Source: Streptomyces sp. ERV7 (lineage in GTDB: Bacteria; Actinomycetota; Actinomycetes; Streptomycetales; Streptomycetaceae). From it: 64,000 nucleotides of DNA. Below the pieces are notes generated by a model, which saw only the letters and a program-made list of their open reading frames with translations, was not told the origin of the DNA and did no database searches. The stretch's first letter is position 1; each line of letters begins with the position of its first letter. Both the position numbers and the translations under genes were made by a program. Positions 53,159 through 61,570 of this stretch are shown piece by piece. The stretch covers positions 496,001 through 560,000 of the forward strand of contig NZ_LYOY01000029.1 of assembly GCF_001653515.1 (NCBI RefSeq), read 5' to 3'.

Positions 53159-53262
53159 GGCGAATCCCTCGTGAGGCCGTCGGCCCCGGTAAGGGCGTGG
53201 TGCGGACTGGGCGGCGGGTACGTCCTCACCGTAGCGCGCGGGCCGTCCGCACGGGTCCCAGG

Positions 53263-55311
53263 TCAACTGCCCTGTGCGAAATCACCCTTGAGGGCGTAGC
53301 TGAGCCCCTGGTCGAGCCCGGCGCGCGCCCCCCGGCGGAAGGCTCCTTCGTACGCCTGGTCGCCGACGGAGGCCCTGGCCCGGCGCTCGCACTCCTCACG
53401 GACGGCGGTGAGCCGGGGGGCGCCCATCTGGGCCTTGCCGACGGTACGCCAGTACTCCTGCCCGATGCCGAGGACCAGGGCGCCCTCCGCTCCGTCACCC
53501 CGGGCGGCGAGCGCGCAGGCGAGCAGGTCGAGGCCGATGGCGATGCCGAAGCTGTCGTGCAGCAGCCGCTTGCCGGTGAGCATGGCGCGTACGTGCTCGG
53601 CAGCCTCGGTGGCCCGGCCGAGCGCCAGCGCGGCGACGGCGAGCATGTAGTCGGCGTACGCCCGCATCCAGCGCTCGCCCCGGCTCGCGCACTGGTCGCG
53701 CAGCCAGGTCGCCTCGGCGGCGGCCTCGCGGTAGCGGCCGAGGTTGGTGAGGGCGTAGATCCGGGCGAGCGCGCACAGGGCGAGGCCGGGCGAGAAGTCG
53801 TCCTCGGCCGCGTCGATGGCGGGGGTGCACACGTCGAGGGCGCCCTCGGCGTCGCCGGGCATCAGGATGGCGCCGCCGAGCAGATAGGCGGCGCGCAGCC
53901 GGGACTCGGGGTCCGCGGCGCGCGCGACGCACCGCCGGCCCTGGCGCAGCGCGGTCTCCATGTCGCCCTGGAGGAAGGCGGTCATGCCCAGCGTCCACTC
54001 GGCGCGGTCGCGGCGGGGGCCCGGCTCGGGGTCGAGGGCGAGGGCGCGCTCCAGATAGGCGCGGCCCTCGCGCAGATGCCCGCAGCAGAACCAGAAGAAC
54101 CAGAGCGAGGAGGCCATGTCGAGGGCCGCGTCGAGGTCGTGGGCGAGCAGATGCTCCAGGGCGGTGCGCAGATCGCCCTGTTCGGCGTCCAGCCGCTCGT
54201 ACCACTCGACCTGGTCCGGGCCCATCCAGTCGGCCTCGGCGGCGCGGGCCAGACGGCGGAAGCGCTCGGCGTGGCGCCGGGCCACGGCCTCCTCCTCGCC
54301 GAGCTCGCCGAGCCACTGGCGGCCGTACTCGCGGATGGTGTCGAGCATCCGGTAGCCGGGCCGGCCGCAGTGCGTCCTGGCCCGGACGACGGACTTGGCG
54401 GTCAGGCCCGTGAGCGCGGGCCCGACGGCCTCGGGGGCGAGCGGGCCGCCCGCGGCGACGTCCTGGGCGGCTTCGAGGTCGAAGCCGCCGGCGAACACCG
54501 AGAGCCGGGCCCACAGCAGCCGTTCCAGCGGGGCGCACAGCTCGTGGCTCCAGCCGATGGTGGTGCGCATGGTCTGGTGGCGGGGCAGCCGGGCGGCCCG
54601 GGGGTCGGCGAGGACCTCGAAGCGGGAGTCGAGCCGTTCGGCGAGCTGCTCGACGCTCCACAGCCGCAGCCGGGCGCCGGCGAGTTCGATGGCGAGCGGG
54701 ATGCCGTCGAGTCTGCGGCAGACGGCGGCGGCGGCCTCGGCGCGGGCCGGGGTGTCGAAGGACTTCAGCGACAGGTGCGGTACGGCGTCGACGGCGCGCT
54801 GTTTGAAGAGGGTGAGCGCGGCACCCTCGGGTGGCAGCGGGCCGAGCGAGAAGACACGTTCCTCCGGGCGGCCCAGGGACTGCCGGCTGGTGGCCAGGAC
54901 GGTGAGCCCCGGCGAGGTCTGGAGCAGTTCCCCGATGAGGTGGCCGCAGGCGGAGACCAGGTGTTCGCAGGTGTCCAGGACCAGGAGCAGCCGTTTGTCG
55001 CCGAGCCAGCCGCACAGCGCCTCGGCGGCGGTGCGGGTGGTCTGGTCGGTGACGCCCAGGTGGTCGGCGACGGTGGCGGCGAGCAGGTCGGCGTCGCACA
55101 GCGGGGACAGCTCGACCCACCACACCCCGTCGGGACAGAAGGCGTGGCGCTCGCGGGCGCCGCGCAGGGCGAGCCGGGACTTGCCCACGCCGCCCGGGCC
55201 GGTGACCGTGACGAGCCGGTGGCCCCGCAACAGGCCGTCCAGGGTGGCCAGTTCCACCGACCGGCCCACGAAGCTCGTGGTCTCCGCTGGAAGATTCCCC
55301 AACACGGGCAC
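53263..55311 (-). CDS. LuxR/AfsR-type ATPase regulator (NB-ARC plus TPR), no DNA-binding domain seen
   Basis: A protein of about 682 residues that starts at the ATPase (LGNLPAETTSFVGR). The P-loop VTVTGPGGVGKSRLAL is near 35-50, Walker B in RLLLVLDTCEHLVSACG, sensor VLATSRQSLG, then RLDGIPLAIELAGARL, a winged-helix-like linker and TPR repeats (LREGRAYLERALALDPEPG). No SARP or LuxR HTH is visible at either end, so it may act by protein contacts. I prefer the GTG at 55311 because a perfect palindrome lies immediately upstream; a TTG at 55359 would put it inside the gene. Neither has a good ribosome site. Confidence 0.78.
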   Translation of the reverse strand: MPVLGNLPAETTSFVGRSVELATLDGLLRGHRLVTVTGPGGVGKSRLALRGARERHAFCPDGVWWVELSPLCDADLLAATVADHLGVTDQTTRTAAEALCGWLGDKRLLLVLDTCEHLVSACGHLIGELLQTSPGLTVLATSRQSLGRPEERVFSLGPLPPEGAALTLFKQRAVDAVPHLSLKSFDTPARAEAAAAVCRRLDGIPLAIELAGARLRLWSVEQLAERLDSRFEVLADPRAARLPRHQTMRTTIGWSHELCAPLERLLWARLSVFAGGFDLEAAQDVAAGGPLAPEAVGPALTGLTAKSVVRARTHCGRPGYRMLDTIREYGRQWLGELGEEEAVARRHAERFRRLARAAEADWMGPDQVEWYERLDAEQGDLRTALEHLLAHDLDAALDMASSLWFFWFCCGHLREGRAYLERALALDPEPGPRRDRAEWTLGMTAFLQGDMETALRQGRRCVARAADPESRLRAAYLLGGAILMPGDAEGALDVCTPAIDAAEDDFSPGLALCALARIYALTNLGRYREAAAEATWLRDQCASRGERWMRAYADYMLAVAALALGRATEAAEHVRAMLTGKRLLHDSFGIAIGLDLLACALAARGDGAEGALVLGIGQEYWRTVGKAQMGAPRLTAVREECERRARASVGDQAYEGAFRRGARAGLDQGLSYALKGDFAQGS

Positions 55312-55313
55312 AG

Positions 55314-55341
55314 TCTGGACCAGAGAATGACCTGGTCCAGA
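55314..55341 (-). promoter_or_regulatory. Perfect 10-bp inverted repeat at the ATPase-regulator start
   Basis: TCTGGACCAG (55314-55323), eight bases, then CTGGTCCAGA (55332-55341). Each half contains CTGGnCCAG, which is itself palindromic. The words GTCTGGACCAG and CTGGTCCAGAC resemble the DasR element core (TGGTCTAGACCA) with mismatches, so DasR or another GntR-type factor is one possibility. It sits just 5' of the chosen start codon. Confidence 0.55.
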
Positions 55342-55443
55342 CGCGATCGCACGGTTCAACCGGAAACAGTCACAATGAGGCCAGGAGCGATCAGAACAGC
55401 GTCATTATCGGTCGTACGGGGAACACCGATGGACGTCGGCCCG

Positions 55444-56469
55444 TCACACCCGTACGCGCGCGGTGGACCCCCGTACCACCAGCTCCGGCTGGAACACGAA
55501 CTCCGTGCGCTGCACCGGGTTCCCCCGGATCTCTTCGAGCAGCGCGCCCACCGCGGCCGTCGCCATCGCCCGCACGGGCTGGCGGACGGTGGTCAGCGGC
55601 GGGTCGGTGAACGCGATCAGCCGCGAGTCGTCGAAGCCCACCACCGACACCTGGGCGGGCACCGCGAGCCCGCGCTCGCGCGCCGCGCGGACCGCCCCGA
55701 GCGCCATCATGTCGCTGGCGCACACCACCCCCGTACAGCCCTGGTCGAGCAGCGTGCCCGCGGCCACCTGGCCGCCCTCGACGCTGAAGAGGGTGTGCCC
55801 GATGTACGCGGCGGCCTCCTCGGCGCGCAGCCCGAACCGCTCCCCCAGCGCGGCCGCGAAGCCCTCGGCCTTGCGCCGCGAGGGCACATACCGCAGCGGC
55901 CCGGCCGCCAGGCCGATACGGGTGTGGCCGAGGTCGGCGAGATGGCCCACCGCCATCGCCATCGCCGCGTGGTCGTCGGGCGAGACGAAGGGGGCGCGGA
56001 TACGTTCGTTGTACCCGTTGACCAGCACGAACGGCACCCCGCGCTCGGTGAGCGCGAGATACCGGGCGGGGTCGGCGGCGGTGTCGGCGTGCAGTCCCGA
56101 CAGGAACACGATGCCGTTGACCCCGCGCTCCTCCAGCTGCTCGACCAGCTCGTCCTCGGTCGCCCCGCCGGGCAGCTGGGTGCAGAGCACCGGGGTGTAC
56201 CCGTGCCCGGCGAGCACCTGCTCCACGGCCTGGGCGAAGGCCGGGAAGATGGGGTTGGTCAGCTCCGGGGTGACCAGACCGACGAGTCCGGCGCTGCGGT
56301 GGCGCAGCTGGGCGGGCCGCTCCCAGCCGAGGACGTCCAGGGCCGCGAGCACCCGCTGCCGGGTCGCGTCGGCGACGCCCGGACGCCCGTTGAGCACCCG
56401 GCTGACGGTGGCCTCGCTGACGGCCGCCTGGGCGGCGATGTCGGCGAGGCGCGGCCCGGACTCGGTCAC
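55444..56469 (-). CDS. LacI-family repressor, MalR-like
   Basis: A 341-residue LacI regulator. The HTH is RLADIAAQAAVSEATVSRVL, followed by the hinge NGRPGVADATRQRV and a periplasmic-binding-type effector domain (GLVGLVTPELTNPIFPAFA; VSVVGFDDSRLIAFTDPPLT). It closely resembles MalR, the maltose/alpha-glucan repressor of Streptomyces. The GTG at 56469 overlaps the alpha-glucosidase stop by four bases (GTGA), so the two are translationally coupled and the repressor should control its own operon. No malEFG transporter genes are present beside it. Confidence 0.88.
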   Translation of the reverse strand: MTESGPRLADIAAQAAVSEATVSRVLNGRPGVADATRQRVLAALDVLGWERPAQLRHRSAGLVGLVTPELTNPIFPAFAQAVEQVLAGHGYTPVLCTQLPGGATEDELVEQLEERGVNGIVFLSGLHADTAADPARYLALTERGVPFVLVNGYNERIRAPFVSPDDHAAMAMAVGHLADLGHTRIGLAAGPLRYVPSRRKAEGFAAALGERFGLRAEEAAAYIGHTLFSVEGGQVAAGTLLDQGCTGVVCASDMMALGAVRAARERGLAVPAQVSVVGFDDSRLIAFTDPPLTTVRQPVRAMATAAVGALLEEIRGNPVQRTEFVFQPELVVRGSTARVRV

Positions 56470-58058
56470 ACCGCCCACCACACGGTGGTGTCGGCGTCGA
56501 GCACGAACTCCTCGTCCGCCACGGCGACTTCACCGTTTCCGCTGGAGAGCAGGACCTTCCCGGCGGCGGGCGCGGGCAGCCGCACCGGCTCGCCGGTGAG
56601 GTTGACGGTGCAGACGAACCCCTCGCGGGCGAAGGAGAGGACACCCTCGGGGGCGTCCAGCCAGAGGACCTCCTCGCCCGAGCCGAGGCCGGGCTGCTCG
56701 CGGCGGGCGGCGAGCGCGGCGCGGTAGAGCTCCAGGGTGGAGCCCGGGTCGCCGGTCTGCGCCTCGACGGAGAGCGCGCCCCACTCGGCGGGCTGCGGCA
56801 GCCAACTGCCGCCGCTGCCGAACCCGTACGAGGACCCGTCCTCGGTCCACGGGATCGGCACCCGGCAACCGTCGCGGAAGCCGTCCTGGCCCTCGGCGCG
56901 GAAGAAGGACGGGTCCTGGCGGACCTCGTCGGGCAGGTCGGTGACGTCCGGGAGGCCCAGCTCCTCGCCCTGGTAGAGGTAGGCGGAGCCGGGCAGCGCC
57001 AGCATCAGCAGGGTCGCGGCGCGCGCCCGGCGCAGCCCGAGCCCGCGGTCGCCCGGGGTGCGCAGCTGGGTGCCGAGGCCGGGCGGGTTGGCGAACCGGG
57101 TGGCGTGCCGGGTCACGTCGTGGTTGGAGAGCACCCAGGTCGCGGGCGCACCGACCGGGCGCATCGCGGCGAGCGACACGTCGATGACCTCGCGCAGCGC
57201 GGCGGCGTCCCAAGGGGCGCCCAGATACTGGAAGTTGAAGGCCTGGTGGAGCTCGTCGGGGCGTACGTAGTGGGCCGTGCGCTCCACGGTCGGCGTCCAC
57301 GCCTCGGCGACGGCGATGCGCTCGCCGGGGTACTCGTCGAGGATGAGGCGCCAGGAGCGGTAGATCTCATGGACGCCGTCCTGGTCGAAGAACGGCATGA
57401 CATCGTTGCCCAGCAGCTTGAGCTGGTCGCTGCCGCCGATGTCGGGCAGCCCGGCGGCCTTGACAAGACCGTGGGCGACGTCGACGCGGAAGCCGTCGAC
57501 GCCCATGTCGAGCCAGAACCGCAGGATCGAGCGGAACTCGTCGGCGACGGCGGGGTGCTCCCAGTTGAAGTCGGGCTGCTCCGGGGCGAAGAGGTGGAGG
57601 TACCACTCGCCGTCCGGGGTACGGGTCCAGGCGGGTCCGCCGAAGATGGACTCCCAGTCGTTGGGCGGCAGTTCGCCGTCCTGGCCGCGCCCGGGCCGGA
57701 AGTGGTACCGGGCCCGCAGTGCCGACCCCGGCCCCTCCCTCAACGCCCGCTTGAACCACTCGTGCTGGTCCGACGAGTGGTTGGGGACGAGGTCGACGAT
57801 GATGCGCAGCCCGAGGTCGTGGGCGTCCCGGATCAGGGCGTCGGCGTCGTGCAGGGTGCCGAACATCGGGTCGATGGCGCGGTAGTCGGCGACGTCGTAG
57901 CCGGCGTCGGCCTGCGGGGAGGCGTAGAAGGGGGAGAGCCAGACGGCGTCGACGCCGAGGTCGCGGAGGTACGGGAGCTTCTGGCGTACGCCGTCGAGGT
58001 CCCCCATCCCGTCGCCGTTGGCATCGGCGAAGCTGCGCGGATAGACCTGGTAGATCAC
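56466..58058 (-). CDS. GH13 alpha-glucosidase (AglA-like), 5' end uncertain
   Basis: A 530-residue cytosolic oligosaccharide-cleaving GH13. Motifs in order are DAVWLSPFYASPQADAGYDV, RIIVDLVPNHSSDQHEWF, GFRVDVAHGLVKAAG (nucleophile Asp), RIAVAEAWTPTVER (acid/base Glu) and WVLSNHDVTRHATRFA. The only start codon is the GTG at 58058 (VIYQVYPRS), which cuts into a conserved strand. Upstream in frame there is still protein-like TGWWQDAV and PTPAATTPTRTG, as expected of the family N-terminus, but no ATG, GTG or TTG before a stop near 58276. The natural start has probably been lost at a joint near 58110. The gene overlaps the repressor by four bases. Confidence 0.85.
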   Translation of the reverse strand: MIYQVYPRSFADANGDGMGDLDGVRQKLPYLRDLGVDAVWLSPFYASPQADAGYDVADYRAIDPMFGTLHDADALIRDAHDLGLRIIVDLVPNHSSDQHEWFKRALREGPGSALRARYHFRPGRGQDGELPPNDWESIFGGPAWTRTPDGEWYLHLFAPEQPDFNWEHPAVADEFRSILRFWLDMGVDGFRVDVAHGLVKAAGLPDIGGSDQLKLLGNDVMPFFDQDGVHEIYRSWRLILDEYPGERIAVAEAWTPTVERTAHYVRPDELHQAFNFQYLGAPWDAAALREVIDVSLAAMRPVGAPATWVLSNHDVTRHATRFANPPGLGTQLRTPGDRGLGLRRARAATLLMLALPGSAYLYQGEELGLPDVTDLPDEVRQDPSFFRAEGQDGFRDGCRVPIPWTEDGSSYGFGSGGSWLPQPAEWGALSVEAQTGDPGSTLELYRAALAARREQPGLGSGEEVLWLDAPEGVLSFAREGFVCTVNLTGEPVRLPAPAAGKVLLSSGNGEVAVADEEFVLDADTTVWWAV

Positions 58059-58352
58059 GGCGTCCTGCCACCAGCCGGTGCGGGTGGGTGTGGTGGCGGC
58101 GGGGGTGGGCCTGTGGACCCGGGACGGGGTGCTGCGGCTGCCGTGCGCGACGGCCGCGGCGCCCTGCTCGGTGGCGGCGGTCCCGGCCCCGGCGGACCTG
58201 CCGCGCCCTGCCCCCGTACCGCTGAAGCCGCAGGCCCCCAGGCCCGTACCGCTGGCGCAGGCACCGCTGACCGGCCGTCAGTAGGCCGTGGAGCTCTGGC
58301 TAAGATCCACGGCGAACGCAACGGACGAAACACAACGGGGTGACTGCACCAC
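58059..58352. other. Region between the alpha-glucosidase and a small ORF; possible joint
   Basis: The part nearest the alpha-glucosidase (58059 to about 58110) encodes its lost N-terminus on the minus strand. From about 58140 to the stop at 58282-58284 the plus strand is open and Pro-rich (LPRPAPVPLKPQAPRPVPLA), possibly the end of another protein. A run GTGGGTGTGGTGGCGGCGGG lies between. The following 58285-58352 contains no gene. Confidence 0.4.
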
Positions 58353-58514
58353 ATGTCCGAGACACTGACCGCCGCGTCCGCCGAAGCCACGACGGACCCC
58401 GACGGCCACCACGGCCGGCACCGGGGCGGCGCCGCGGCGACCGAGGAGCCGACCAACGAGGCCCACGGCCGCCACCGGCGGAACGACGGCGACGGCGGCC
58501 ACCACCACGGCTGA
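58353..58514 (+). CDS. Possible 53-residue His/Gly/Arg-rich small protein
   Basis: The ATG at 58353 opens 53 codons. After MSETLTAASAEATTD the protein contains two HGRHR words (GHHGRHRGG and HGRHRR) and ends GDGGHHHG. GGGGTGA lies about ten bases upstream. A strong terminator (58533) follows the stop by 18 bases, supporting a real transcription unit. His-rich ends suggest metal binding, but no family is known to me. It could be a leader or regulatory peptide. Confidence 0.5.
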   Translation: MSETLTAASAEATTDPDGHHGRHRGGAAATEEPTNEAHGRHRRNDGDGGHHHG

Positions 58515-58532
58515 CGTCGGCGAAGAAGCGCG

Positions 58533-58564
58533 AAGGGCCCGGGATCCACAGATCCCGGGCCCTT
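58533..58564. terminator. Bidirectional terminator
   Basis: A perfect 14-bp stem (AAGGGCCCGGGATC with its complement at 58551-58564) on loop CACA, with TTT following on the plus strand and TT-rich sequence on the other. It serves the small ORF and the convergent SDR gene. Confidence 0.85.
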
Positions 58565-58582
58565 TCCCGTCCGTCCGGACGC

Positions 58583-59524
58583 TCAGCCGCGCTTGAGGCC
58601 GAGCACCTCCGCCGCCGCGAAGGTCTCGTTCGCGGGGCGCTCGGCGTAGTACGGCGAGAGCAGCTCGTCCAGTTCCCCGTACGTGAAGGCCTCCTTGGCC
58701 GCGTCGAACTTGGCGGCCACCTTCGGGCGCTCCACGATCGCGACCATCCCGCCGTGCACCACCATCAGCTGGCCGTTGACCCGGGCGGCCGCGGGGGACG
58801 CCAGATAGCCGACGAGCGGCGCCACGTGCTCGGGCGCCAGCGGGTCGAGCTGCCCCTCGCCGGGCTCCTCGAAGCCCGCGAAGACGTCCTCCGTCATCCG
58901 GGTGCGGGCGCGGGGGCAGATGGCGTTGGCGGTGACCCCGTACTTGGCGAGCGCCAGGGCCGTGGAGGTGGTCAGGCCCACGATCCCGCCCTTGGCTGCC
59001 GCGTAGTTGGGCTGGCCCGCCGAGCCCGCGAGGAACGCCTCCGAGGAGGTGTTGACGATCCGGCCGTAGACCGCGCCGCCCGCCGCCTTGGAGCGCCCGC
59101 GCCAGTGCGCGGCGGCGAAGTGGGTGGTGTTGAAGTGGCCCTTGAGGTGGACGTGGATCACCGCGTCCCACTCGGCCTCGGTCATCGAGAAGATCATCCG
59201 GTCCCGCAGGATGCCCGCGTTGTTGACCAGGATGTCCAGTTTGCCGAACTCCTCGACCGCCGACCGGACGAGTTCCCGGGCCTGTTGGTGGTCGGCCACG
59301 TCGCCGGTGTGGGCGAGAGCCGTGCCGCCCGCCGCGCGGATCTCGGCGGCGACCTCCTCGGCGGGAGCGGCCGAGGCCTCGCCGGAGCCGTCCCGGCCCG
59401 GCTGCCCGAAGTCGTTGACGACCACGGACGCGCCGAGCCGGGCGAGTTCGAGGGCCTCGGCCCGGCCCAGGCCCCGTCCGGCGCCGGTGACGATCGCGCT
59501 GAGCCCTTCAAGTGGCAGTGCCAT
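58583..59524 (-). CDS. SDR 3-hydroxyacyl-CoA dehydrogenase-like (HSD4A/FabG-type)
   Basis: A 313-residue SDR. The NAD motif IVTGAGRGLGRAEALELARL lies at 11-30, then VVNDFGQPGRDGSGEA, which is typical of peroxisomal MFE-2-like and mycobacterial Hsd4A dehydrogenases. It also has LDILVNNAGILRDRM, catalytic Tyr/Lys in PNYAAAKGGIVG and a longer C-terminus than FabG. It probably oxidises 3-hydroxyacyl-CoA in beta-oxidation, the step after the MaoC hydratase encoded upstream on the same strand. GAAGGGA lies about 11 bases before the ATG at 59524. The 9-bp repeat separates it from the ADH gene. Confidence 0.85.
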   Translation of the reverse strand: MALPLEGLSAIVTGAGRGLGRAEALELARLGASVVVNDFGQPGRDGSGEASAAPAEEVAAEIRAAGGTALAHTGDVADHQQARELVRSAVEEFGKLDILVNNAGILRDRMIFSMTEAEWDAVIHVHLKGHFNTTHFAAAHWRGRSKAAGGAVYGRIVNTSSEAFLAGSAGQPNYAAAKGGIVGLTTSTALALAKYGVTANAICPRARTRMTEDVFAGFEEPGEGQLDPLAPEHVAPLVGYLASPAAARVNGQLMVVHGGMVAIVERPKVAAKFDAAKEAFTYGELDELLSPYYAERPANETFAAAEVLGLKRG

Positions 59525-59543
59525 CGGTCGACCGCGTCCCTTC

Positions 59544-59606
59544 GGTTCAGAGGGTTCGGAAGGTTCAGAGGGTTCGGAAGGTTCGGAGGGTTGGGAGGGT
59601 TCAGAG
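59544..59606. repeat. Seven tandem 9-bp repeats
   Basis: Seven units, GGTTCAGAG, GGTTCGGAA, GGTTCAGAG, GGTTCGGAA, GGTTCGGAG, GGTTGGGAG and GGTTCAGAG, run without interruption. The last unit covers the ADH stop codon, and the first ends 18 bases from the SDR ribosome site. Confidence 0.92.
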
Positions 59607-60677
59607 GGTGATGCAGGTGCGCAGGGCCTCGCCCGTGCGCATCTGGTCGAGGGCGTCGTTGATCCCGGCGAGCGGCACCCGGTGGGTGATCAGGCCCTCC
59701 AGGTCGATCCGGCCCGCCCGCCACAGCGCGACGGCCCGCTCGTAGGAGCGCAGTACGTCGCCGCCGCCGTACAGCGAGGGCAGGATCCGCTTCTCGTCGA
59801 AGAACAGCTCGAACATGTTGAGCTGGAAGAAGTCGTCCATGGCGCCCGCGCCGACCACGCACAGGGTGCCGCCGCGCCGGGTCGCCCCGTAGGCGGTGCG
59901 GGCGGTGGCGGACTTGCCGACGACCTCGAAGACGTAGTCGAAGCCCTCGCCGCCGGTGATCCGCTGCTTGGCGTCGTCGAGCTCGCTGGGCGAGACGGCC
60001 TCGGTCGCACCGAAGGTGAGCGCGGCCTCGCGCCGGGAGGCCACCGGGTCGACGGCGACGATCTGCGCCGCGCCCTGCGCCCTGGCGCCCTGGATCGCGG
60101 AGATGCCGACCCCGCCGCAGCCGATGACGGCGACCGACGAACCGGCCTCCACCTTGGCGGTGTTGATGGCCGCGCCGAGCCCGGTGGTCACCCCGCACCC
60201 GATGAGCGCGGCGATCTCGTACGGCACGTCGTCGGGGATCGGGACCGCGCATCCGGCGGCGACCACGACCTCCTCCGCGAAGGTGCCGGTGCCCGCGAAG
60301 CCGAACACCTCGGCGCCGGGGCGCTTGAAGTTGGGGGTGCCCGCGTTCATGAACCCGGCCAGGCACAGATGGGTCTGGCCGCGCTTGCAGGAGGGGCAGA
60401 CGCCGCACGCGGGCAGCCAGCACACCAGGACGCGGTCGCCCGGGGCGAGCGAGGTGACGCCGTCGCCGACGTCGAGGATCTCGCCCGCGCCCTCGTGGCC
60501 GGGGACGAAGGGGGCGGGCTGCGGAAGCACCCCGGTCATCGCGGAGATGTCGGAGTGGCAGAGCCCGGTCGCGCGGATCCGGATCCGCACCTTCCCGGGC
60601 CCGAAGCCCACCGCCTCGACGTCGTCGAGCACATCGAGCTTGTCCTGGCCGATCTCGTGCAGTACGGCTGCGCGCAT
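59601..60677 (-). CDS. Zn-dependent medium-chain alcohol dehydrogenase
   Basis: A 358-residue MDR enzyme. Catalytic zinc ligands are ATGLCHSDISAM and VPGHEGAGEI, the structural zinc lobe is CGVCPSCKRGQTHLC, and the NAD motif is SSVAVIGCGGVGISAI near 180. It oxidises an alcohol or reduces an aldehyde with NAD(H). It resembles mycothiol/formaldehyde-type class III relatives in layout, but the substrate is not assignable. AGGGGAG precedes the ATG at 60677 by eight bases. It lies 38 bases behind the MaoC gene, so they form one operon. Confidence 0.9.
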   Translation of the reverse strand: MRAAVLHEIGQDKLDVLDDVEAVGFGPGKVRIRIRATGLCHSDISAMTGVLPQPAPFVPGHEGAGEILDVGDGVTSLAPGDRVLVCWLPACGVCPSCKRGQTHLCLAGFMNAGTPNFKRPGAEVFGFAGTGTFAEEVVVAAGCAVPIPDDVPYEIAALIGCGVTTGLGAAINTAKVEAGSSVAVIGCGGVGISAIQGARAQGAAQIVAVDPVASRREAALTFGATEAVSPSELDDAKQRITGGEGFDYVFEVVGKSATARTAYGATRRGGTLCVVGAGAMDDFFQLNMFELFFDEKRILPSLYGGGDVLRSYERAVALWRAGRIDLEGLITHRVPLAGINDALDQMRTGEALRTCITL

Positions 60678-60715
60678 GGTGCGGCTCCCCTCTGATGGGA
60701 CTCCGATGAGGCGGT

Positions 60716-61570
60716 TCAGACGTGTTCGACGAGCGTGTCGGAGAGCACCGGCGCGTCGTCCCGCTCGACGGCCGTCACCGACACCTGGACGCGGCCCGGT
60801 GCGGCCCACATCCGGATGCGCAGGGTCTCGCCCGGGAAGACGACCCCGGTGAAGCGGGTGGTGTACGAGCGGACGCGGGCCACCTCGCCGCCGAGCAGCG
60901 TGTCGACGACGGCCTTCAGCGTCATTCCGTACGTGCAGAGCCCGTGCAGGATCGGCCGGTCGAAGCCGGCGAGCGCGGCGAACTCGGGGTCGGCGTGGAG
61001 CGGGTTCCAGTCGCCGGAGAGCCGGTAGAGCAGCGCCTGCTCCTCGCGCACCTCCCGCTCGACGGTGTGGTCGGGGGTCCGGTCGGGCTGCTCGGTACGG
61101 GCGGAGGGGCCGCGCTCACCGCCGAAGCCGCCCTCGCCGCGTACGAAGATCTGGGCGTCGCTGGTCCACAGCGGGCCCTCGTCGTCGGCGGCCTCGGTGC
61201 GCAGCACCAGGACGGCGGCCTTGCCCTTGTCGTAGACGGCGGCCACCCTGGAGGTGGAGACGGCCTTGCCGCGCACCGGGATCGGGCGGTGCAGGACGAT
61301 GCCCTGGCCGCCGTGGAGCACGGCCGCGAGGTCGACCTCGATGCCGGGCGCGCCGAGTCCGCCGACCACGCCCATGCCGGCGCCCGCGACGGTGGCGAAC
61401 GAGGGCAGCACGTGCAGCCTCGACTCCAGGGTGTAGCGCAGCTCGTCCGGGTCGGTCGCCGGGACGCCCGCGCCCAGTCCCAGGTGGTAGAGCTGGATGT
61501 CCTTGTGGTCCCAGACGATCTCGGTGGACCGGGGCTCGGCGGCGAGCGCCTTCGCGACGTCGATGGGCAT
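60716..61570 (-). CDS. MaoC family enoyl-CoA hydratase (double hot-dog)
   Basis: A 284-residue two-hot-dog-domain hydratase like the hydratase 2 part of MFE-2 and mycobacterial Hsd4B. The N-terminal half has RYTLESRLHVLPSFATVAG and GGQGIVLHRPIPVRG. The C-terminal half carries the catalytic Asp/His in SGDWNPLHADPEFA, followed by FDRPILHGLCTYGMTLKAV. It hydrates trans-2-enoyl-CoA to 3-hydroxyacyl-CoA, which fits the SDR two genes downstream. AAGGAG lies ten bases before the ATG at 61570. It is the first gene of the operon and is preceded by a KstR-type operator. Confidence 0.9.
   Translation of the reverse strand: MPIDVAKALAAEPRSTEIVWDHKDIQLYHLGLGAGVPATDPDELRYTLESRLHVLPSFATVAGAGMGVVGGLGAPGIEVDLAAVLHGGQGIVLHRPIPVRGKAVSTSRVAAVYDKGKAAVLVLRTEAADDEGPLWTSDAQIFVRGEGGFGGERGPSARTEQPDRTPDHTVEREVREEQALLYRLSGDWNPLHADPEFAALAGFDRPILHGLCTYGMTLKAVVDTLLGGEVARVRSYTTRFTGVVFPGETLRIRMWAAPGRVQVSVTAVERDDAPVLSDTLVEHV

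Noticed and set aside
53197..56727. A 1176-codon plus-strand frame over the ATPase regulator and LacI genes
   Set aside because: Antisense shadow of two recognised genes, with no domain and no ribosome site.
58078..58284. A Pro-rich plus-strand ORF of 68 codons
   Set aside because: It has no ribosome site and its first part is antisense to the alpha-glucosidase N-terminus. The rest may be the tail of a lost gene, so it is not listed as a gene.
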